Source: Methanoculleus sp. UBA208
Lineage (GTDB): Archaea; Halobacteriota; Methanomicrobia; Methanomicrobiales; Methanoculleaceae
NCBI RefSeq assembly: GCF_002498065.1
Contig: NZ_DAFZ01000091.1
Span: forward strand, 1-5,771
Length of the DNA stretch: 5,771 nucleotides
Reading direction: 5' to 3'
Part shown: one piece after another, positions 4,444 to 5,771 of the stretch
Layout: each line of letters starts with the position of its first letter
Numbering within the stretch: the first letter of the stretch is position 1
Notes under the pieces: generated by a model
The model's database searches: none
Told to the model about the DNA's origin: nothing
The model's input: the letters and a program-made list of their open reading frames with translations, nothing else
Translations under genes and position numbers: made by a program

Positions 4444-5601
4444 ATGGAGCGGTATCCCGATAACAGAGCAGGGGTTTTGATCCTTCAGGAAGGCGGATAC
4501 GATGCGTTCATTCCTCATCCCTTACCCCCGGGAGATCTCGTCCTCGATGAGGGGCTCCTGTATCTGTTATCGAAAGCCGACAGCGCCCTGGCTCGCCTTG
4601 ATGGAGTCACTCAGGTGCTTCCAAATCCGGATCTCTTCGTAGCGATGTATATCAAGAAAGAGGCCCTGCTGAGTTCTCAGATCGAAGGCACGCAGGCATC
4701 CCTTCAGGGTGTTCTTGAGTTCGAGGCGCACATCCGGCCCAGAGACGATATCAACGAGATACAGGAAGTGCTGAATTACATAAAGGCGCTCCACCACGGC
4801 ATAGAGAAACTGGAATTCTCACCGCTTTCTCTCGATCTGATAAACGAGATTCACCGTTTCCTGATCCAGGGGACACGAGGTTCGCACAAACTTCCAGGGC
4901 GGTTGCGGCGCGTTCAGAACTGGATCGGTCTGCCGGGAGGGACTATTCGGGACGCGGTGTTTGTCCCGCCGCCGCCGGAGCAGGTTCCGGGGCTTATGCA
5001 GGATCTGGAGCAATTTATCCAGAGCCACGATAGAACGCCGACGCTTGTGAAGGCTGCTCTCCTCCACGCTCAACTGGAAACGATCCATCCGTACCTGGAT
5101 GGCAACGGAAGAATGGGCAGGTTGATGATCACGTTTTATCTCTGTTCCAGGGATGTTCTGGCGAGGCCGCTGCTCTATCTCAGTTATTTCCTGAAGAAGA
5201 ATCGCGAGGAGTATTATACACTCCTCAACGGTATCCGGTACCAGGGGAACTGGGAGGCGTGGCTGGAGTTCTTCCTTCAGGGCGTCATTGAAGTCTCCAA
5301 TAACTCCATCGAAACAGCAAAGAGAATCATTCAACTCAAGGAAACGCTGATTGAAAAATTGCTGGAGAACAATATCGGCGGGGTCAATGCGGTTAAACTG
5401 ATCGATACGCTCTTTGATCACCCCATCATCACGATAGGGCAGGTAATGGAGGAGTTACGCATCAGTCGCCAGGCCGCAACCAAACTTGTAGGAAAATTCG
5501 AGGATATCGGTATCCTGGAAGAGATAACCGGAAAAGAACGATATAAACAGTATATGTTTGTGGACTACGTCAGGATTATCGAGGAAGGCACGCGAATATA
5601 G
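4444..5601 (+). CDS. Fic-domain AMP-transferase with C-terminal winged helix
   Basis: A 385-residue Fic protein; such enzymes usually move AMP from ATP to a hydroxyl on a target protein. The N-terminal Fic_N-type segment spans about 15-90 and carries the inhibitory motif [ST]xxxE[GN] as S77-SQI-E81-G82, placing it in the class with inhibitory helix before the Fic core. The core spans about 90-285. The flap region includes GRLRRVQNWIG at 152-162 and FVPPPPE at 173-179. The catalytic motif HPYLDGNGRMGR at 215-226 keeps H215, D219, N221, R223 and R226, so the enzyme should be active once E81 is displaced. A winged-helix DNA-binding domain follows (about 320-380; recognition helix near ISRQAATKLVGKFEDIGIL). 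No signal peptide or membrane segment is seen. ATG 4444 fits the TATA box; TTG 4420 would add eight residues. The gene is poorer in G+C than its neighbours, a sign of transfer. The target is unknown. Confidence 0.93.
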   Translation: MERYPDNRAGVLILQEGGYDAFIPHPLPPGDLVLDEGLLYLLSKADSALARLDGVTQVLPNPDLFVAMYIKKEALLSSQIEGTQASLQGVLEFEAHIRPRDDINEIQEVLNYIKALHHGIEKLEFSPLSLDLINEIHRFLIQGTRGSHKLPGRLRRVQNWIGLPGGTIRDAVFVPPPPEQVPGLMQDLEQFIQSHDRTPTLVKAALLHAQLETIHPYLDGNGRMGRLMITFYLCSRDVLARPLLYLSYFLKKNREEYYTLLNGIRYQGNWEAWLEFFLQGVIEVSNNSIETAKRIIQLKETLIEKLLENNIGGVNAVKLIDTLFDHPIITIGQVMEELRISRQAATKLVGKFEDIGILEEITGKERYKQYMFVDYVRIIEEGTRI

Positions 5602-5607
5602 TTGATC
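5601..5607 (+). promoter_or_regulatory. Possible ribosome binding site of the Imm5-like gene
   Basis: GTTGATC matches six of seven bases of GGTGATC, which pairs with the 3' end of archaeal 16S rRNA. It begins on the last base of the Fic stop codon and ends 4 nt before ATG 5612, suggesting translation coupled to the Fic gene. Confidence 0.35.
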
Positions 5608-5611
5608 GTCC

Positions 5612-5771
5612 ATGAAGAAATACCACAAACATGACCAGACTACGATGGCGGCCTGGGCCGCGGACTGCGCCGAGCGGGTCCTCCCGCTCTTTGAAGCGGC
5701 CTACCCGGAGGACGACCGGCCGCGAAACGCCATCGAAGCTTGCCGAACGTGGGTCCGGACGGGCGTATTCA
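5612..5771 (+). CDS. Imm5-like 'putative immunity protein', 3' end beyond window
   Basis: The 53 visible residues open with MKKYHKHDQTTMAAWAADC and continue with AERVLPLFEAAYPEDDRPRNAIEACRTW. This resembles the start of the Imm5-like family, alpha-helical proteins of about 150-200 residues that were named from polymorphic toxin loci but are also common without a toxin. The W15-AADCAERVLPLFE stretch and the DDRPRxAIEA stretch are what I recognise. ATG 5612 follows the Fic stop by 10 nt, so the two are probably one transcript. In contrast to the Fic gene it is G+C-rich (44 of 60 bases at 5641-5700), like the host chromosome, which speaks against a long joint history. Immunity against the Fic enzyme is an untested possibility, and the family assignment rests on memory of its N-terminal sequence. 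Confidence 0.7.
   Translation, partial: MKKYHKHDQTTMAAWAADCAERVLPLFEAAYPEDDRPRNAIEACRTWVRTGVF

Overview
The window looks like a chromosomal piece of a high-G+C methanogenic archaeon, most likely Methanomicrobiales (Methanoculleus-like). I infer this from the protein families: a fused DUF523-DUF1722 protein, an Isf-type iron-sulfur flavoprotein and a UPF0237-UPF0210 pair. Several start codons also have a TATA-like box about 26-28 nt upstream and no Shine-Dalgarno, the geometry of archaeal leaderless mRNAs. The taxon is an inference; no marker gene is present.

Layout. Left end, minus strand: a class I SAM methyltransferase cut by the window edge (1-356), preceded by a fused DUF523-DUF1722 protein (415-1419). 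A 253-nt divergent spacer with no convincing gene (1420-1672) follows. Next is a plus-strand flavoprotein with a compact four-cysteine motif (1673-2266). It converges on a minus-strand two-gene operon: an ACT-domain UPF0237 protein (3787-4059) and then a UPF0210/PFL-like protein (2414-3778). The first gene ends inside the ribosome binding site of the second. Right end, plus strand: a Fic-domain protein with a C-terminal winged helix (4444-5601), followed after 10 nt by the start of an Imm5-like 'putative immunity protein' (5612 to the window end).

The most interesting part is the 384-nt spacer upstream of the Fic gene. It holds four copies of a 22-bp inverted repeat (TAAGTCAAC-N4-GTTGACTTA) with starts 40, 39 and 39 bp apart. 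The copy nearest the gene is a perfect palindrome and ends 8 bp before the TATA box. The right arm is identical in all four copies. The Fic protein ends in a winged helix, so the simplest model is a tandem operator through which the Fic protein controls its own promoter. The parts of this that are direct observation are the repeats, their spacing, the TATA box and the protein motifs; the binding itself is inference.

The Fic gene is clearly poorer in G+C than its neighbours: 25/60 G+C at 5281-5340, against 46/60 at 2041-2100 and 44/60 at 5641-5700. This suggests that the Fic gene with its operator array arrived separately from the surrounding genes.
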